In this document: piece by piece, positions 17,432-25,781 of the stretch
Numbering within the stretch: position 1 is the stretch's first letter
Layout of the letters: every line of letters starts with the position of its first letter
Assembly (NCBI RefSeq): GCF_030811215.1
Contig: NZ_JAUSQM010000001.1
Coordinates: forward strand, 3,162,001 to 3,226,000
Source of the DNA: Nocardioides massiliensis
GTDB lineage: Bacteria > Actinomycetota > Actinomycetes > Propionibacteriales > Nocardioidaceae
Direction: 5' to 3'
DNA: 64,000 nucleotides
The notes under the pieces: model-generated
The model's database searches: none
What the model was told of the DNA's origin: nothing
Seen by the model: the letters and a program-made list of their open reading frames with translations, nothing else
Made by a program: the position numbers and the translations under genes

Positions 17432-17538
17432 GTGGGACCCGGGGCTGCCGCGACCCGGCGCACCGAAGGTGCAGCATATCGTCCCGCCCGTTCATTCCCA
17501 GGACCCGCATTCCCCGCGTCGTGCTGACACCCCCCGGC

Positions 17539-18156
17539 TCAGTGCAACTCGCCCGCCAGCTCCAACCGGCCGCAGTGGGCGAGCTGGTCGGCCAGCGTGC
17601 GCAGCCCGGCTGCCGAGTGGTCGGCGGCGGGGTCGGCGGGGCCTGCGTCGCTCGGCGCGCGCGCCACCCGACCGGACGCCGTCACCTGCGCGAAGGCGGC
17701 TGCCCGGAACAGCGTGTCGGCGAAGTCCCCCTCGACCACGCCGCGCAGCACCGCGTCCACGGCCGCACGCACGGCATCGGGCCCCGGCGGCTCGGCGACA
17801 CCCGCCACCACCTCGGCGACCGGTCGACGCCAGCGACCGCGCTCGAACTCCTCGGCCGCACCGCGCGGGTCGGCGTGCACCCATTGGCGCAGCAGGTACA
17901 GCCGCCACAGGGCACCGGCCAGCGAGTCGGCCGGCGCGCGCGCCCAGAGGTCGGCGATCTCCTCCAGGCCCTCGGTGTCGGCCAGCGCGACGACCCGCTC
18001 GACCACCGAACGGTCCGTCGGGTCGTGCGGTCCCCGCACGAGCAGGGTGGCCACCCGGTCGGCTGCCGCGCGGACCTCCGCCGGGTCGACGCCTCCGTCG
18101 GTCTTCTCGAAGTGCCGGGCGCCCGGGAGTGCCGGCTTGTGGTGTCGACGCTCCAT
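17539..18156 (-). CDS. Conserved actinobacterial hypothetical protein
   Basis: 205 residues from the ATG at 18156 (MERRHHKPALPGARHFEK). No domain recognised. The sequence is mostly alpha-helical and Ala/Arg-rich: DPAEVRAAADRVATLL, VERVVALADTEGLEEIADLWARAP, GALWRLYLLRQWVH. The opening resembles a protein found widely in Nocardioides and relatives, sometimes mislabelled as an RNA polymerase subunit; nothing here supports that label. It is divergent from the PemK-like gene, with 61 bases between starts. Confidence 0.75.
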   Translation of the reverse strand: MERRHHKPALPGARHFEKTDGGVDPAEVRAAADRVATLLVRGPHDPTDRSVVERVVALADTEGLEEIADLWARAPADSLAGALWRLYLLRQWVHADPRGAAEEFERGRWRRPVAEVVAGVAEPPGPDAVRAAVDAVLRGVVEGDFADTLFRAAAFAQVTASGRVARAPSDAGPADPAADHSAAGLRTLADQLAHCGRLELAGELH

Positions 18157-18205
18157 CGCTCCCCCCTCACCTCGTCTGATCCCCAGCGTGCCACAGCAGA
18201 TCACC

Positions 18206-18211
18206 TACGCT
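18206..18211 (+). promoter_or_regulatory. -10 hexamer for a leaderless PemK-like gene
   Basis: TACGCT ends 6 bases before the GTG at 18218, with no Shine-Dalgarno. Confidence 0.45.
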
Positions 18212-18217
18212 TCGGGC

Positions 18218-18667
18218 GTGGCCGTACTCCCCTCCCGTCTGCGCAGCGTCCGTCGGCTCCGCGACCGCGTGCGGTCGCTGATCCGCTACGCACCCGCGAG
18301 CAACGGACTGCCCGACCCCGGCGAGGTTGTGTGGGCCTGGGTGCCCTACGAGGAGGACCCCAGCCAGGGCAAGGATCGCCCCGTGCTGCTCATCGGCACG
18401 GCGGGCAGCGACCTGCTCGCCCTGCCGCTCACCAGCAGGGACCGCACCCGCGACCCGGCGGAGCTGGCCGAGGAGGCGCGGCGCGGTCGGCACTGGATGG
18501 ACGTCGGCACCGGCGGGTGGGATCGCCAGGGTCGTCCCAGCGAGATCCGGTTGGACCGGCTGCTCCACCTCGCCCCCACCGCCGTACGCCGTGAGGGTGC
18601 AGCTCTGCCGCGGCCGGTGTTCGACGCCGTCCTCGCCGCCGCAGCCCGACACCACGACCTGGGTTAG
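18218..18667 (+). CDS. PemK/MazF-like family protein
   Basis: 149 residues. After an Arg-rich N-terminus (RLRSVRRLRDRVRSL) the core reads GEVVWAWVPYEEDPSQGKDRP and VLLIG. This matches the first two strands of the PemK/MazF SH3-like fold and its conserved loop (GEVVWxxxP...GKxRPxLV). Further blocks are LLALPLTSRD and IRLDRLLHLAPTAVRR. The family includes mRNA interferase toxins, but there is no antitoxin gene next to it, and such orphan single-copy versions are common in actinobacteria. Toxin activity is therefore doubtful. It is convergent with hrpA, only 3 bases apart. Confidence 0.82.
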   Translation: MAVLPSRLRSVRRLRDRVRSLIRYAPASNGLPDPGEVVWAWVPYEEDPSQGKDRPVLLIGTAGSDLLALPLTSRDRTRDPAELAEEARRGRHWMDVGTGGWDRQGRPSEIRLDRLLHLAPTAVRREGAALPRPVFDAVLAAAARHHDLG

Positions 18668-18670
18668 CGC

Positions 18671-21600
18671 CTAGTCCAGGGCGCGCCGCACGCGCTCGAC
18701 CGAGACCTTCTCCCGCGTGCCGAGCTGCTGGGCCCACAGGCTCACCCGCAGCTCCTCCAGCAGCCAGCGCGCCCGCTCGAGCGCCAGCGGCGCCGGGCGT
18801 CCCTCGGGCAGCGCGGCGTAGCGGTGCAGCACCGCCTCCTGCAGACCACTGACCTGGTCCATCAGCACCCGGTCGCGCCCGACGTCGAGCTGGTGGCGTC
18901 GGTGGGCAACCGCCGCCAGGTAGCGGGCGATCTCCCGCACGCGGGCCCCGCCGGCGTCGGCCACGAACCCCCGCCGCACCAACCGCGCCACCTGGGCCTT
19001 CATGTCCGACAGGGCGGGCAGCAGCATCATGTCGACCGAGCCGCTCAGCAGCCGGTCGACCTCCCGCCACCGCTGGAGCACCCGGACGACCTCCCGCACC
19101 ACCTCGCCGGTGGCCGGCTCGAGCTGCGCGGCGACGGCGTCGCGCAGCGCCGCGAACTCGCCCTCGTCCCACACCGACCAGCCGTGTCGCTCCATCAACT
19201 CGTCGATGGCCGCGAGCCGGCAGTCCTCGAGCAGCTCGCCGACGGTGGGGTACGGCGACGCGGCCAGCGCGAGCTTGGTGGCGTTGTCGAGCGCGTCGGT
19301 GAGACGCCGGGTGCCGTCGGGCACGGTGAGCGCAAGCAGTCGGCGTACGCCGTGGCGGTGGGAGGCCTCCTGCTCGGGCTCGGTGCCGAGCACCTGGAGC
19401 CCCACGGTCCTGGTGCCGGTGAGCGGCAACTCGTCGACCAGCGCCGGGTAGCCGCGGACCTCGTGCCCGGCGCGCGCGTGGGTGAAGGACCGCTCGATGG
19501 TGCCGAAGGTCCACGCGGTCTCCCCCGTGACCTGCACGCCGACGTCCTGGGCCAGGTCGGCGACGGCCTCGGCGAACCGCGGGCGCAGCGGCGCCTTCAA
19601 CTCCTCGAGGTCCTTGCCGGCCCCCAGCACCGAACCGTCCTCGTCGACCACGCGGAAGCGCGGTCGCAGGTGCTCGGGCACCTTCGACCAGTCCCAGGCC
19701 GCGCGGGGTACGACGACCCCGGTCGTCGCCCGCAGGTGGCGCTCGAGCGCGGTCAGCAGGGGTTCCTCTCCAGGGGCCACCGCGGCCAGGAACCCGCGCG
19801 CGTGGTCGGGCGCGGGTACGAAGCTCACCCGCAGCGCCTTGGGCAGCGAGCGCAGCAGCGCGGTGACCAGCTCATCGCGCAGACCCGGCACGAGCCACGA
19901 GAACGACTCCTGGCCGAGCCGGTTGAGGGTGGCGACCGGCACGTCGATGGTCAGCCCGTCGTCCTCGGCGCCCGGCTCGAAGTGGTAGCCGATGGGCAGC
20001 GCGAGGTCGCCGTCGGACCAGCTCGTCGGGAAGTCCTCCTCGCGCACGTCCTGGGCGGCCTCGTTGCGCAGCATCTCGGGGTCGAACGTGAGCAGCTCCG
20101 GGTGCCGCTGGCGCTCCTTGCGCCACCAGCTGTCGAAGTGCGCCCCGGAGACAACGGTGTCGGGAATGCGCTCGTCGTAGAAGTCGAACAACGTGTGCTC
20201 GTCGACGAGGAGGTCGCGGCGCCGCGCTCGGCTCTCGAGCTCGGCCACCTCCTCGAGCAGGGCACGGTTGGCCTCCCAGAAGCGGGCTCGGGTGTGCCAC
20301 TCGCCATACACCAGCGCGTGTCGGATGAAGAGCTCGCGCGCCACCGGCGGATCGATGCGGCCGTAGTTCACGAGCCGGTCGGCGACGAGCGGTACGCCGT
20401 ACAACGTGACCCGTTCGCGGGCGACGACGGCTGCGCGCTTCTTCGACCAGTGCGGCTCTGCATAGGTGCGCTTGACCAGGTGGGCGCCGATCTCCTCGGC
20501 CCACTCGGGCTTGATCGCGGCGTTCTGGCGGGCCCACAGGCGTGAGGTCTCCACGAGCTCGGCGGCCATGACGAGAGCGGGCTGCTTCTTGAACAGCGCC
20601 GAGCCCGGGAAGATCGCGAACCGCGTCCCGCGGGCGCCCAGGTAGTCGCGGCGCGCGCGGCGGTCCTGCTTGTCGGGCTCGGTGTCCTTGAGCCCGATCT
20701 GGGAGAGCAGGCCGGACAACAGCGACTGGTGGATCCCGTCGGCGTCGGGCTCGTCGGCGGGCGGGCCGACCGTCATCCCGAGCTGCTTGGCGACCTGGCG
20801 CAGCTGCGACTCCAGGTCCTGCCACTCGCGGATGCGCACGTAGTTGAGGTGCTCGGCGCGGCAGGTGCGCCGGAACGCGCTCGAGCCCATCGCCTTCTGC
20901 TGGGTGCGCAGGTAGCGCCACAGGTTGAGCCAGGTGAGGAAGTCGGACGTCGCGTCGTTGAACCGTGCGTGCTGCTGGTCGGCCTGGGCGCGGGTCTCCA
21001 GCGGACGCTCGCGCGGGTCCTGCACCGACAGTGCAGCCGCGACGACGAGGACCTCACGCAGGCATCCGCGCCGGTCGGCCTCGACGATCATCCGGGCGAG
21101 TCGCGGGTCCAGGGGAAGCGTGGCGAGCTGCCGGCCGACCGGGGTGAGTCGGCGTCCGCCGGCGGTCGCGTCGGGCTGGATCGCGCCGAGCTCCTCCAAC
21201 AGCTGCACGCCGGCGCGCACGTTGCGCTGGTCGGGGGCGTCGACGAACGGGAACCGGCCGACGTCGCCGAGCCCGAGTGCGGTCATCTGCAAGATGACCG
21301 AGGCGAGGTTGGTCCGCAGGATCTCGGCCTCGGTGAACTCCGGGCGCGCGAGGTAGTCCTCCTCGCTGTAGAGCCGGATGCAGATGCCCGCCTCGACCCG
21401 GCCGCACCGGCCGGCGCGCTGGTTGGCCGAGGCCTGGCTGATCGCCTCGATCGGCAGCCGCTGCACCTTGGTGCGCGAGGAGTAGCGCGAGATCCGGGCG
21501 ACGCCGGTGTCGACGACGTACCTGATCCCGGGCACGGTCAACGACGTCTCCGCGACGTTGGTCGCGAGCACGACGCGCCGGCCCGAGGAGCGGGCGAACA

Positions 21601-22564
21601 CCTTGTGCTGCTCGGCGGCCGAGAGCCGGGCGAACAACGGCAGCACGCTGAAGCGGTCGACGGCCCGCGCCTTGGCCGACCACCCCTCGAGCACCTCGGC
21701 GGTGTCGCGGATCTCGCGCTCCCCCGGGAGGAACACGAGGATGTCGCCCGGCCCCTCCTTCACCAGCTCGGCGACCGCGTCGACGATCGCCTCGGTCTGG
21801 TCGCGCACGACCAGCTCGCCCTCCTCGTCGGCGTCGTCGGGCTGGTCGAGGTCACTCAGCGGCCGGTAGCGGACCTCGACGGGGTAGGTGCGGCCGGAGA
21901 CCTCGATGATCGGCGCCGGGGTGCCGTCGGCCGCTGCGAAGTGCTCGGCGAAGCGCTCCGGGTCGATCGTCGCGGAGGTGATGACGACCTTGAGGTCGGG
22001 GCGCCTCGGCAACAGCTGCTTGAGGTAGCCGAGGATGAAGTCGATGTTGAGGCTCCGCTCGTGGGCCTCGTCGACGATGATCGTGTCGTAGGCCGACAGC
22101 AGCCGGTCGTGCTGCAGCTCGGCGAGCAGGATCCCGTCGGTCATCAGCTTCACCAGCGTCTGCGGGCCGGCGTTGTCGGTGAACCGCACCTGGTAGCCGA
22201 CCTGCGTGCCCAGCTCGACGTCGAGCTCCTCGCAGATGCGCTCGGCCACGCTGCGCGCGGCGATGCGCCGGGGCTGGGTGTGACCGATCATGCCGGTCAC
22301 CCCACGGCCGAGCTCGAGACAGATCTTGGGCAGCTGCGTCGTCTTGCCGGAGCCGGTCTCCCCCGCCACGATCACCACCTGGTGGTCGCGGATCGCCTCG
22401 GCGATGACCTCGCGCTGCTGGCTGACCGGCAGCTCGTCGGGGTAGCGCAGCTCCGGGACCGCGGCGGCGCGCTGGGCGACCTGCTCGGGCGAGAACTGCC
22501 GGCGCGGACGCCCGGGCCGCCCGGACCGCTTGCGGCGGGAGCGGGCACGGTCGGGAGTGGACAT
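18671..22564 (-). CDS. hrpA: ATP-dependent RNA helicase HrpA (DEAH-box)
   Basis: 1,297 residues, the usual length for bacterial HrpA. Walker A GETGSGKTTQLPK (about 68-80), DEAHERS (motif II), TSATID (III), and QRAGRCGR (VI) are all present. After the helicase core come the winged-helix/ratchet and OB-like regions and the long C-terminal DUF3418 part (about 700-1290; KKRAAVVARERVTLYGVPLV, SFSWLVPGLRDELV). It unwinds RNA; HrpA proteins in other bacteria act on stalled ribosomes and mRNA. A very basic 30-residue N-terminus may bind RNA. A TAGACT lies 10 bases before the ATG. Confidence 0.96.
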   Translation of the reverse strand: MSTPDRARSRRKRSGRPGRPRRQFSPEQVAQRAAAVPELRYPDELPVSQQREVIAEAIRDHQVVIVAGETGSGKTTQLPKICLELGRGVTGMIGHTQPRRIAARSVAERICEELDVELGTQVGYQVRFTDNAGPQTLVKLMTDGILLAELQHDRLLSAYDTIIVDEAHERSLNIDFILGYLKQLLPRRPDLKVVITSATIDPERFAEHFAAADGTPAPIIEVSGRTYPVEVRYRPLSDLDQPDDADEEGELVVRDQTEAIVDAVAELVKEGPGDILVFLPGEREIRDTAEVLEGWSAKARAVDRFSVLPLFARLSAAEQHKVFARSSGRRVVLATNVAETSLTVPGIRYVVDTGVARISRYSSRTKVQRLPIEAISQASANQRAGRCGRVEAGICIRLYSEEDYLARPEFTEAEILRTNLASVILQMTALGLGDVGRFPFVDAPDQRNVRAGVQLLEELGAIQPDATAGGRRLTPVGRQLATLPLDPRLARMIVEADRRGCLREVLVVAAALSVQDPRERPLETRAQADQQHARFNDATSDFLTWLNLWRYLRTQQKAMGSSAFRRTCRAEHLNYVRIREWQDLESQLRQVAKQLGMTVGPPADEPDADGIHQSLLSGLLSQIGLKDTEPDKQDRRARRDYLGARGTRFAIFPGSALFKKQPALVMAAELVETSRLWARQNAAIKPEWAEEIGAHLVKRTYAEPHWSKKRAAVVARERVTLYGVPLVADRLVNYGRIDPPVARELFIRHALVYGEWHTRARFWEANRALLEEVAELESRARRRDLLVDEHTLFDFYDERIPDTVVSGAHFDSWWRKERQRHPELLTFDPEMLRNEAAQDVREEDFPTSWSDGDLALPIGYHFEPGAEDDGLTIDVPVATLNRLGQESFSWLVPGLRDELVTALLRSLPKALRVSFVPAPDHARGFLAAVAPGEEPLLTALERHLRATTGVVVPRAAWDWSKVPEHLRPRFRVVDEDGSVLGAGKDLEELKAPLRPRFAEAVADLAQDVGVQVTGETAWTFGTIERSFTHARAGHEVRGYPALVDELPLTGTRTVGLQVLGTEPEQEASHRHGVRRLLALTVPDGTRRLTDALDNATKLALAASPYPTVGELLEDCRLAAIDELMERHGWSVWDEGEFAALRDAVAAQLEPATGEVVREVVRVLQRWREVDRLLSGSVDMMLLPALSDMKAQVARLVRRGFVADAGGARVREIARYLAAVAHRRHQLDVGRDRVLMDQVSGLQEAVLHRYAALPEGRPAPLALERARWLLEELRVSLWAQQLGTREKVSVERVRRALD

Positions 22565-22677
22565 GACGGACGCGAGTCTACGGCCGCGCTCGACCGACCT
22601 TGATCGCGTGGACCGTACCGGGCACGGTGGGGACGAACCGGGGCGATTCGCCCAACTCGATCAGCCGGGAGGTACCC

Positions 22678-22962
22678 GTGCTCACCCTGACACCCGACGC
22701 CACCGCAGCCGTGAAGGCGCTTGTCGACTCCACCGAGGAGGCGCCCAGCGCCGGCCTGCGGATCACCCAGGACGCGCCCGACTCCCCCGCCCTGAACGTC
22801 ATCACCACGAGCGCTCCCGAGCCGGGCGACGCCGTCCTCGAGGAGGGTGGTGCGCGGGTCTTCCTCGAGGAGACCGCGGCGCAGACCCTGGACGACAAGG
22901 TGCTCGACGCCGCGGTCAACGACAACGGCGCGGTCCAGTTCAGCATCGGCGTGCAGGCCTGA
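22678..22962 (+). CDS. HesB/IscA-like small protein without cysteines
   Basis: 94 residues from the GTG at 22678, fixed by GGGAGG at 22667-22672. The start LTLTPDATAAVKALVDS and the pattern GLRITQD...LEEGGARVFLEETAAQTLDDKVLDA match the HesB/IscA fold (A-type Fe-S carrier). All three ligand cysteines of true A-type proteins are absent; in fact the protein has no Cys. It is therefore unlikely to carry a cluster by itself. Such Cys-less versions are common in actinobacteria and are usually annotated as Fe-S biogenesis proteins without evidence. Divergent from hrpA. Confidence 0.83.
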   Translation: MLTLTPDATAAVKALVDSTEEAPSAGLRITQDAPDSPALNVITTSAPEPGDAVLEEGGARVFLEETAAQTLDDKVLDAAVNDNGAVQFSIGVQA

Positions 22963-23028
22963 CGCACGCAGGTCGGCGTCCTTCGACGCTGTTTCGACCG
23001 CGGCGGGCCCGGGGTATGCCACTCCCAA

Positions 23029-23047
23029 CGGCCCGAGAACCGGGCCG
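23029..23047 (+). terminator. GC hairpin between the HesB-like gene and the small membrane gene
   Basis: CGGCCCG (23029-23035) pairs perfectly with CGGGCCG (23041-23047) around AGAAC. There is no T-tract. It may end the HesB-like transcript or form a 5' leader structure for the next gene, whose GTG is 21 bases further on. Confidence 0.35.
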
Positions 23048-23068
23048 CTGACTCGAAGGGAGCAGTCC

Positions 23069-23212
23069 GTGGCTGTCTTGCTCTGGATTCTCGCCGTCAT
23101 CCTGGTCGTCTCTGGAATCTTCGCGATCCTGCGATCCCAGTTGCTCTGGGGCATCGTCTTGATCATCGTGGGCCTGCTCGTCGGTCCCGGAGGCGTGAGC
23201 ATCTTCACCTGA
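23069..23212 (+). CDS. Small hydrophobic membrane protein (47 residues)
   Basis: A GTG at 23069 with AAGGGAG 6 bases upstream begins a 47-residue product: a first helix AVLLWILAVILVVSGIFAIL, a turn RSQ, a second helix LLWGIVLIIVGLLV, and the end GPGGVSIFT. The GPGG-x-SIF tail recurs in very small actinobacterial membrane proteins of unknown function. The strong Shine-Dalgarno and the hairpin directly after the stop support a real gene. It would form a two-helix hairpin in the membrane with both ends on the same side. Confidence 0.72.
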   Translation: MAVLLWILAVILVVSGIFAILRSQLLWGIVLIIVGLLVGPGGVSIFT

Positions 23213-23248
23213 CCACCGCCTCCCTCCGCAGCATTCCACTGCACAGGA

Positions 23249-23293
23249 CACTGGGGCCGGTACGTCGATCACGTCGACATACCGGCCCCAGTG
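23249..23293. terminator. Strong 14-bp stem-loop, probable bidirectional terminator
   Basis: CACTGGGGCCGGTA (23249-23262) is the exact reverse complement of TACCGGCCCCAGTG (23280-23293). Inside, GTCGA and TCGAC add a further stem with loop TCACG. It lies 36 bases after the small membrane gene and 40 bases before the monooxygenase promoter palindrome. There is no T-tract, as is usual for actinobacterial I-shaped terminators. Confidence 0.75.
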
Positions 23294-23332
23294 GCATGTG
23301 CGGGCGGGTGGGGGGCATGTGCGGCGCGCCAC

Positions 23333-23364
23333 TATTGACCTCGGTTCAATACCGCCCGTACCGT
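23333..23364 (+). promoter_or_regulatory. Monooxygenase promoter overlapped by a palindromic operator
   Basis: A 19-bp near-palindrome TATTGACCTCGGTTCAATA (23333-23351; 7 of 9 pairs match) covers the -35 box TTGACC (23335-23340). After an 18-base spacer comes TACCGT (23359-23364), which ends 8 bases before the ATG. The AT-rich arms stand out in a roughly 72% GC setting. A TetR-type repressor is the likely reader, but no such gene lies in the neighbourhood. Confidence 0.6.
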
Positions 23365-23372
23365 CATCGACC

Positions 23373-24938
23373 ATGAACGCACCGGCGCCCTCCCGCCCGC
23401 TCCCCCAGCACGTCAACACCTTCGTCGTCGGTGCCGGCTTCGCCGGAGTCGCGCTGGCGATCAAGCTCGACGAGGCCGGCGAGCGCAACTACCTGGTCGC
23501 CGAGCGTGGAGACGACGTCGGCGGCACCTGGCGCGACAACACCTACCCGGGTGCAGCGTGCGACGTACCGAGCCAGCTGTACTCCTACTCCTTCGCGCTG
23601 AACCCGACCTGGTCGCGGTCGTTCTCCCCGCAGCCGGAGATCCAGGCCTACATCCAGCGCGTCGCGCAGGACGCGGGCGTGCTCGACCGGTTCCGCTTCG
23701 GGGTGGAGGTCGAGGAGGCACGGTGGGACGACGAGAGCCTGCGCTGGCGCATCCGGACGTCGGCCGGTGAGCTCACCGCGGACGTCGTCGTGTCGGCGTC
23801 GGGCGCCCTGAGCGAGCCCCGGCTGCCGGACATCGACGGCATCGACTCCTTCGGCGGGGAGATCTTCCACTCCGCGCAGTGGGACCACGACGCTGACCTC
23901 AAGGGCAAGCGGGTGGCCGTCATCGGCACCGGCGCCTCGGCCATCCAGATCGTCCCGGAGATCGCGAAGACCGCCGGCCACCTCGACGTCTACCAGCGCA
24001 CGGCCCCCTGGGTGATCCCGCGCCACGACCGCGCCTACACCCGCGCCGAGCGCCTCGCCTTCCGGCACCTCCCCGGCGTGCAGCGGCTCTACCGCACGGC
24101 GATCTACTGGGGTCGGGAGTGCTACGTGCCGGCCTTCGCGTTCTGGCCGCCCCTGACCCTTCCGGCCAAGCTGCTCGCCACGAGCAACATCGCCAAGCAC
24201 ATCCCCGACCCCGAGCTGCGCCGCAAGGTGACGCCGAACTTCCGGATCGGGTGCAAACGGATCCTGATCTCCAACACCTACTACCCCGCGCTCGTGCAGG
24301 ACCACGTCGACCTGGTCACGGACCCGATCAGCAAGGTCACGCCGACCGGGATCGTCACCGCCGACGGCACCGAGCGCGAGGTCGACGTGCTCGTCGTCGC
24401 CACCGGGTTCCACACCACCGACATGCCGATCGCCCACCAGGTCGTCGGGCGGGCCGGTCGGACCCTGGCCGAGGAGTGGGCCGAGGACGGTGTCGCCGCC
24501 TACAAGGGCGCGACCGTGCACGGCTTCCCGAACCTGTTCTTCCTCGTCGGCCCCAACACCGGCCTCGGTCACTCCTCGATGGTGTTCATGATCGAGTCGC
24601 AGGTCGCCTACGTCGTCGACGCCCTGGCGACCATGCGGGCCCGCGACCTGGTGACCGTGGAGCCGAAGCGCGGCGAGCAGGACGCGTGGAACGCCGACCT
24701 CCAGCGCCGCATGAAGCGCACGGTGTGGAACACCGGCGGCTGCTCGAGCTGGTACCTCGACGAGCACGGACGCAACGTGACACTGTGGCCGCGCTCCACC
24801 TTCGCCTTCCGTCGGCTGACCCAGGCGTTCGACCCGGCCGCCTACCACCTCGTCTCCGAGAACGACGCCGCTGCGACCCACGCGGGGCGCACCGGCCGCA
24901 CCGACATCCCCGCCGAGCTGCAGGAGCTGCACGCATGA
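23373..24938 (+). CDS. Flavin-containing monooxygenase (Baeyer-Villiger type)
   Basis: 521 residues. FAD Rossmann motif VVGAGFAGVALAIKL (about 18-32), the conserved WRDNTYPGAACDVPS after it, the Baeyer-Villiger fingerprint FGGEIFHSAQW (F-x-G-x3-H-x3-W), and the NADPH Rossmann motif VIGTGASAIQIVPEI near 195. The end VVATGFHTTDMP...NLFFLVGPNTG is also typical. It inserts oxygen next to a ketone or aldehyde carbonyl, or N/S-oxidises; the substrate is unknown. It overlaps the SDR gene by 4 bases (ATGA), and this BVMO-SDR pairing suggests successive oxidation of an alcohol or sterol-like compound. Confidence 0.93.
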   Translation: MNAPAPSRPLPQHVNTFVVGAGFAGVALAIKLDEAGERNYLVAERGDDVGGTWRDNTYPGAACDVPSQLYSYSFALNPTWSRSFSPQPEIQAYIQRVAQDAGVLDRFRFGVEVEEARWDDESLRWRIRTSAGELTADVVVSASGALSEPRLPDIDGIDSFGGEIFHSAQWDHDADLKGKRVAVIGTGASAIQIVPEIAKTAGHLDVYQRTAPWVIPRHDRAYTRAERLAFRHLPGVQRLYRTAIYWGRECYVPAFAFWPPLTLPAKLLATSNIAKHIPDPELRRKVTPNFRIGCKRILISNTYYPALVQDHVDLVTDPISKVTPTGIVTADGTEREVDVLVVATGFHTTDMPIAHQVVGRAGRTLAEEWAEDGVAAYKGATVHGFPNLFFLVGPNTGLGHSSMVFMIESQVAYVVDALATMRARDLVTVEPKRGEQDAWNADLQRRMKRTVWNTGGCSSWYLDEHGRNVTLWPRSTFAFRRLTQAFDPAAYHLVSENDAAATHAGRTGRTDIPAELQELHA

Positions 24939-25774
24939 AGACCCTTCACGACAAGGTCACCGTCATCACCGGAGCCGGCTCCGGCATAGGGCGTTCACTG
25001 GCGGTCCAGGCCGCGCAGCACGGTGCGCTGCTCGCGATCTCCGACGTCAACGACGCCGGCCTGGCCGAGACCGTCGACCTCGTCAAGGCAGCTGGCGCGC
25101 GCGAGCTGCGCAGCGACCGGCTCGACGTCGCCGACCGCGCCGCCATCGAGGCCTACGCCGCCGATGTGGCCGAGCAGTTCGGCCGCGTCAACGTCGTCGT
25201 CAACAACGCCGGCGTCGCGCTGGCCGGCGACTTCGCCGACCTCGACCCCGACGACGTCGACTGGATCTTCGACATCAACTTCTGGGGGGTCTGGCACGGC
25301 ACCCGCGCGTTCCTTCCCCACCTGATCGCCTCCGGCGACGGGCACGTCGTCAACCTGTCCAGCTTGTTCGGCCTGATCAGCATGCCGGGGCAGAGCGCCT
25401 ACAACGCCACGAAGTACGCCGTCCGCGGCTTCACCGAAGCGCTGCGCGAGGAGATGCTGATCGCCGGCCATCCGGTCGGGGTCACCTGCGTGCATCCCGG
25501 TGGCATCAAGACCGGGATCGCCCGCAACGCGCGGGTGAGCGCTCGCGAGGACCAGTCGGCGACCGCGGAGTTCTTCGACAAGAAGCTCGCGCGGATGACC
25601 CCCGACAAGGCGGCCGAGACCATCTGGCGCGGAGTCCGCCGCAACCAGGCACGCGTCCTCGTCGGCGTCGACGCACACGCCGTCCACCACTTCGGCAAGC
25701 TGACGGGGTCGCGCTACCAGGACATCGTGGCGCGGGTGAGCAAGGTGGCCATGCCCGGCAAGAAGGTGGTCTGA
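24935..25774 (+). CDS. Short-chain dehydrogenase/reductase (classical SDR)
   Basis: 279 residues. Cofactor motif TGAGSGIG (about 12-19), NNAGVALAG, the catalytic Ser in NLSSLFG, and YNATK (Tyr and Lys of YxxxK). D39 after the second strand (AISDVND) favours NAD(H). The C-terminal PGGIKTGIARNARV segment is typical of SDRs paired with flavin monooxygenases in actinobacteria. It starts within the monooxygenase stop (ATGA), so it is co-translated. Likely function: oxidation of an alcohol to the ketone used by the monooxygenase, or the reverse; inferred from context. Confidence 0.92.
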   Translation: MKTLHDKVTVITGAGSGIGRSLAVQAAQHGALLAISDVNDAGLAETVDLVKAAGARELRSDRLDVADRAAIEAYAADVAEQFGRVNVVVNNAGVALAGDFADLDPDDVDWIFDINFWGVWHGTRAFLPHLIASGDGHVVNLSSLFGLISMPGQSAYNATKYAVRGFTEALREEMLIAGHPVGVTCVHPGGIKTGIARNARVSAREDQSATAEFFDKKLARMTPDKAAETIWRGVRRNQARVLVGVDAHAVHHFGKLTGSRYQDIVARVSKVAMPGKKVV

Positions 25775-25781
25775 GGCCCCG

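Noticed and set aside
17539-18156. Annotation as an RNA polymerase beta subunit
   Set aside because: 205 helical residues with no polymerase motif; the label seems to be a propagated mistake.
18824-20545. 573-codon plus-strand frame opposite hrpA
   Set aside because: Shadow of hrpA; composition is His/Gln/Arg-rich with no recognisable family.
24119-25774. 551-codon frame extending the SDR upstream through the monooxygenase gene
   Set aside because: The upstream part is an out-of-frame shadow of the monooxygenase; the SDR begins at the ATG at 24935.
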